Positions 60,688 to 64,000 of a stretch of 64,000 nt of DNA are shown piece by piece. The position numbers and the translations under genes are program-made. Origin of the DNA: JBJYIN01 sp046237015 (GTDB lineage Bacteria > Pseudomonadota > Gammaproteobacteria > Enterobacterales > Enterobacteriaceae); contig NZ_JBJYIN010000021.1 of assembly GCF_046237015.1 (NCBI RefSeq), positions 14,798 to 78,797 on the forward strand, read 5' to 3'. A model generated the notes under the pieces. The model was given only the letters and a program-made list of their open reading frames with translations, was not told the DNA's origin and did no database searches. Within the stretch, counting starts at the first letter, position 1, and every line of letters starts with the position of its first letter.

Positions 60688-62682
60688 ATGTCCTCTCGTA
60701 AAGAACTTGCCAATGCTATCCGTGCGCTGAGCATGGATGGTGTGCAAAAAGCGAAGTCCGGTCATCCGGGTGCACCGATGGGTATGGCGGATATCGCCGA
60801 AGTGCTGTGGCGCGATTACCTCAACCATAATCCGGCTAATCCCAACTGGGCCAACCGCGACCGCTTCGTGCTGTCCAACGGCCACGCCTCCATGCTGATT
60901 TACAGCCTGCTGCACCTTTCTGGCTACGACCTGCCGATTGAAGAACTGAAAAATTTCCGCCAACTGCACTCCAAAACCCCGGGTCACCCGGAATACGGCT
61001 ACACCGCTGGCGTAGAAACCACCACCGGCCCGCTGGGTCAGGGGATTGCCAACGCAGTGGGTATGGCGATTGCCGAGCGCACGCTGGCGGCGCAGTTCAA
61101 CCGTCCGGGCCACGAGATTGTCGACCATCACACCTACGCTTTCCTCGGCGATGGCTGCATGATGGAAGGGATTTCCCACGAAGTCTGCTCGCTGGCCGGC
61201 ACCATGAAGCTCGGCAAGCTGACCGCGTTTTATGATGACAACGGTATCTCCATCGACGGCCACGTTGAAGGCTGGTTTACCGACGATACCGCGGCCCGCT
61301 TTGAAGCCTACGGCTGGCACGTGGTGCGTGGCGTGGACGGTCACGATGCGGACGCCATCAAACGCGCCATCGGCGAAGCGCAGCTTGTCACAGACAAACC
61401 ATCGCTGCTGATGTGCAAAACCGTGATTGGCTTCGGTTCACCGAACAAGGCCGGTACGCATGACTCCCACGGCGCGCCGCTGGGTGATGCAGAAGTGGCG
61501 GCCTCCCGTGAACAACTGGGCTGGACGCACGCGCCGTTTGACATTCCTGCTGATATCTATGCGGCATGGGATGCCAAACCGGCTGGTCAGCGTAAGGAAG
61601 CGGCCTGGGACGAGGCGTTTGCCGCCTACGCCAGCGCCTACCCGGAACTGGCTGCCGAGTTCAAACGTCGCACCAGTGGTGAGCTGCCGGCCAGCTGGCA
61701 GGCGGACGCACAGAAATTTATCAACGATTTGCAGGCCAATCCGGCGAAAATCGCTAGCCGCAAAGCCTCACAGAACGCGCTGGAAGCCTACGGCAAACTG
61801 CTGCCGGAGTTCCTGGGCGGCTCTGCCGACCTGGCACCAAGCAACCTGACCATCTGGTCCGGCTCGGTCTCGTTGGATAAAGACCACGCAGGCAACTACA
61901 TCCATTACGGCGTGCGCGAATTCGGCATGACGGCGATTGCCAACGGGATTGCGCTGCACGGCGGCTTTGTGCCGTATACCGCGACCTTCCTGATGTTTGT
62001 GGAATACGCGCGTAACGCCGTGCGTATGGCTGCACTGATGAAAATCCGCAGCATCTACGTCTACACCCACGACTCCATCGGTCTGGGCGAAGACGGCCCG
62101 ACGCACCAGCCGGTTGAACAGCTGGCGAGCCTGCGTGTGACGCCGAACATGAGCAACTGGCGTCCGGCAGACCAGGTGGAAACGGCGGTGGCGTGGAAAT
62201 ACGCGATTGAGCGTCAGGACGGCCCGACGTCACTCATCCTGTCCCGTCAGAATCTGGCACAGCAGCCACGCACCGCCGAGCAGTTGGCGAACGTGGCGAA
62301 AGGCGGCTACGTGCTGAAAGACAGCGACGGCCAGCCGGAAGTGATCCTGATTGCCACCGGTTCAGAAGTCGAGCTGGCGGTTGGCGCCTATGACAAACTG
62401 ACGGCGGCGGGCCGCAAGGTGCGCGTGGTGTCAATGCCGTCAACGGACGCATTCGACAAGCAGGATGCGGCCTACCGTGAAGCGGTGCTGCCGAAAGCAG
62501 TATCAGCGCGCGTGGCAATTGAAGCGGGTATCGCGGACTACTGGTTCAAGTACGTGGGCCTGAACGGCGCGATTGTCGGCATGACGAGCTTCGGCGAATC
62601 GGCTCCGGCTGAACTGTTGTTCGAAGAGTTCGGCTTCACCGTCGATAACGTGGTGGAAAAAGCGCAGGCATTATTGAAATAA
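60688..62682 (+). CDS. tktA: Transketolase A
   Basis: Thiamine-diphosphate enzyme of the non-oxidative pentose phosphate pathway, moving two-carbon units between sugar phosphates. The ThDP motif runs from GDGCMMEG to DDNGISIDG; GHPGAPMGMA near the N-terminus and EDGPTHQPVEQLASLR are family signatures. At 664 aa it is one longer than E. coli TktA. TCTGGAG precedes the ATG. The gene is visibly richer in G/C-ending codons than all its neighbours. An IS110-family transposase follows. Confidence 0.97.
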   Translation: MSSRKELANAIRALSMDGVQKAKSGHPGAPMGMADIAEVLWRDYLNHNPANPNWANRDRFVLSNGHASMLIYSLLHLSGYDLPIEELKNFRQLHSKTPGHPEYGYTAGVETTTGPLGQGIANAVGMAIAERTLAAQFNRPGHEIVDHHTYAFLGDGCMMEGISHEVCSLAGTMKLGKLTAFYDDNGISIDGHVEGWFTDDTAARFEAYGWHVVRGVDGHDADAIKRAIGEAQLVTDKPSLLMCKTVIGFGSPNKAGTHDSHGAPLGDAEVAASREQLGWTHAPFDIPADIYAAWDAKPAGQRKEAAWDEAFAAYASAYPELAAEFKRRTSGELPASWQADAQKFINDLQANPAKIASRKASQNALEAYGKLLPEFLGGSADLAPSNLTIWSGSVSLDKDHAGNYIHYGVREFGMTAIANGIALHGGFVPYTATFLMFVEYARNAVRMAALMKIRSIYVYTHDSIGLGEDGPTHQPVEQLASLRVTPNMSNWRPADQVETAVAWKYAIERQDGPTSLILSRQNLAQQPRTAEQLANVAKGGYVLKDSDGQPEVILIATGSEVELAVGAYDKLTAAGRKVRVVSMPSTDAFDKQDAAYREAVLPKAVSARVAIEAGIADYWFKYVGLNGAIVGMTSFGESAPAELLFEEFGFTVDNVVEKAQALLK

Positions 62683-62710
62683 TCAACGCAGTATTCATCT
62701 TGATAGATAA

Positions 62711-62734
62711 AACCGTCAGCTAGCGCTGGCGGTT
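62711..62734. terminator. Hairpin after tktA
   Basis: AACCGTCAGC-TAGC-GCTGGCGGTT pairs over ten bases with one G-T pair. The U-run lies on the minus-strand side, so it is not a typical terminator for tktA. Confidence 0.45.
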
Positions 62735-62751
62735 AATGAGATGGTCCCGAC

Positions 62752-62787
62752 CACCCTGTAAGCGGTACGCTGACAGGGTGTTTCTTT
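62752..62787 (+). terminator. Hairpin with T-run directly before the transposase gene
   Basis: CACCCTGT / ACAGGGTG with a 13-base loop, followed by TTTCTTT. It could be the real tktA terminator or part of the left end of the insertion sequence, shielding the transposase from outside transcription. Confidence 0.55.
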
Positions 62788-62802
62788 ATGGAGAAGACCA
62801 TC

Positions 62803-63807
62803 ATGCAAAACGTTACGCTTATTGGTATCGATCTCGGCAAGCATTCCTTCCACGTTCACTGTCAGGATAAATCAGGTAAAGCTCTGCTGCGTAAAAAATT
62901 CTCCCGTACCAAATTGATGGCGTTTTTAGCGGGATCGCCATCAGCAACTGTTGTGATGGAAGCCTGCGCCGGTGCTCATTTCATGGCTCGCCGGATTGCT
63001 GCTTTCGGGCACGATGCAAAGTTGATCTCTCCGCAATTTGTCCGCCCCTTTGTAAAAAGCAACAAGAACGATTTTGTCGATGCTGAAGCTATCTGCGAAG
63101 CGGCGTCTCGTCCCTCCATGCGATTTGTACAACCCCGAACCGAGGCACAACAAGCTACGCGAGCCCTGCATCGAGTCCGGGAGTCACTGGTCAGAGACAG
63201 GGTTAAAACAACCAATCAGATGCACGCTTTTTTACTGGAATTTGGCATCAGCATGCCAGTGGGTATTGCGGTGATCAGAAGGCTATCAGCTGTTCTAGCT
63301 GATAATGCGCTTCCGCCCTATCTGTCGCAGTTGCTGATGCGTTTGCATACACACTATCTCTACCTGACTGAACAGATCGCAGAGCTGGAGAGCGCGCTGG
63401 AGCAGGAGTTATGCCGCGATGAAACGGGGCAACGTCTGCAAACAATACCGGGTGTGGGGCCGATAACTGCCAGCGTTTTATCATCGCAACTGGGCGACGG
63501 TAAACAATATGGCAGCAGCCGGGATTTTGCTGCCTCAACCGGTCTGGTACCGCGCCAGTACAGCACAGGCGGCAGAAATACGCTTTTAGGGATAAGCAAA
63601 CGCGGCGATAAAAACCTGCGACGGTTGCTGGTTCAGTGTGCCAGGGTATTCATTCAGAGAATCGACCATCAGTCAGGAAAGCTGGCTGAATGGGTAAAAA
63701 CTCAGCTTGAGCGAAAGCATTCAAATGTTGTGGCCTGCGCATTGGCTAACAAATTAGCCCGGATAGCCTGGGCGATAACGACGCGGCAAACCGTGTTCGA
63801 AAGGTAG
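62803..63807 (+). mobile_element. IS110-family transposase (IS1111-like group)
   Basis: A 334-aa transposase with the DEDD-type catalytic domain: D10 (LIGIDLGKHSF), E53 (VVMEACAGAHF), D90 and D93 (NDFVDAEAICEA). A C-terminal Transposase_20 domain follows with TIPGVGPITASVLSSQLGD and FAASTGLVPRQYSTGGR, where the conserved Ser sits. GGAG nine bases before ATG 62803 favours this start; an ATG at 62788 would overlap it. Members are guided by a bridge RNA from their non-coding ends and lack typical inverted repeats. The frame is complete, so the element may be active. Its exact ends are not resolved. Confidence 0.9.
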
Positions 63808-64000
63808 CGATAAGGCGATTTAACTGAACGGTTAATCGTGAATTAAAGCAGTTCCCAATCTGGTTTTGCGAAGACTGATTATTGATGACATGAACGGCGT
63901 ATCGACCTGGTGAAAACCTAACAAAAAAAATGGCTCTCTGAAGCCGAGTAATGCCAGTCAGTTAAGCGACTGACTGGCAGTTTATCTACGGGCCTTACTG
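63808..64000. other. Downstream non-coding end of the IS110-family element and window edge
   Basis: No gene is supported. A ten-bp stem (GCCAGTCAGT-TAAGCG-ACTGACTGGC, 63953-63978) lies near the window end and may mark a terminator or the flank of the element. I could not find a convincing inverted match to the sequence before the transposase. Confidence 0.45.

Noticed and set aside
60634..61344. A 236-codon open frame antisense to the start of tktA
   Set aside because: Explained by the high GC3 of tktA, which suppresses stops on the other strand; no independent evidence for a gene.

Overview
The window is chromosomal DNA from a member of the Enterobacterales, most probably a Pectobacterium-like soft-rot enterobacterium. 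I infer this from gene order (frdABCD beside epmA; mscM-psd-rsgA-orn; nnr-tsaE-amiB-mutL-miaA-hfq-hflXKC-yjeT-purA; sprT-endA-rsmE-gshB-yqgE-ruvX beside metK-speA), from protein lengths close to the E. coli counterparts, and from a dispersed palindromic repeat of a kind I associate with Yersinia, Serratia and Pectobacterium. The species cannot be fixed from sequence alone.

Layout. 1-10 kb: the 3' part of a FhuA/FoxA-like siderophore receptor, a YjbB phosphate transporter, lysC behind a lysine riboswitch, pgi, the lipoprotein YjeI, and the divergent epmB/efp pair. 10-21 kb: entericidin B, a DUF486 membrane protein, the fumarate reductase operon, epmA, mscM, psd, and the divergent rsgA/orn pair. 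22-31.6 kb: three identical tRNA-Gly(GCC) genes pushed apart by two accessory segments. The first segment is a MarR-controlled UbiX/UbiD-type hydroxyarylic acid decarboxylase operon. The second carries a LemA/DUF2207 pair, a 2-hydroxyacid dehydrogenase, a pirin and an EamA transporter. 31.6-45.4 kb: a small AT-rich region with two perfect DnaA boxes, queG, an unrecognised 290-330 aa protein, and the nnr...hflC chain of overlapping genes. 45-55 kb: purA, mpl, fbp, the ruvX...sprT block and metK. 55-64 kb: speA with a long leader, an AT-rich accessory stretch (LuxR-type regulator and two palindromic repeats), loiP, a conspicuously GC-rich tktA, and an IS110-family transposase at the window edge.

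How the genes work together. epmA, epmB and efp give most of the EF-P beta-lysylation pathway. hfq, hflX and hflKC give RNA regulation, ribosome rescue and control of FtsH. psd and mscM form an envelope operon. tsaE, miaA, queG and the tRNA genes serve tRNA synthesis and modification. metK and speA supply S-adenosylmethionine and agmatine. Visible regulation includes the lysine riboswitch, a PurR-like site before purA and a second one before fbp, MetJ-box-like repeats before metK, and a paired inverted operator between marR and the decarboxylase operon.

The most noteworthy points are the tRNA-Gly array used as an accumulation site for metabolic cassettes, the paired operator, the two DnaA boxes next to queG (possibly a counterpart of E. 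coli datA), the MITE-like repeats, and a 45-codon open frame with a nine-base anti-Shine-Dalgarno match in the speA leader. No CRISPR array, prophage or obvious defence system was seen.
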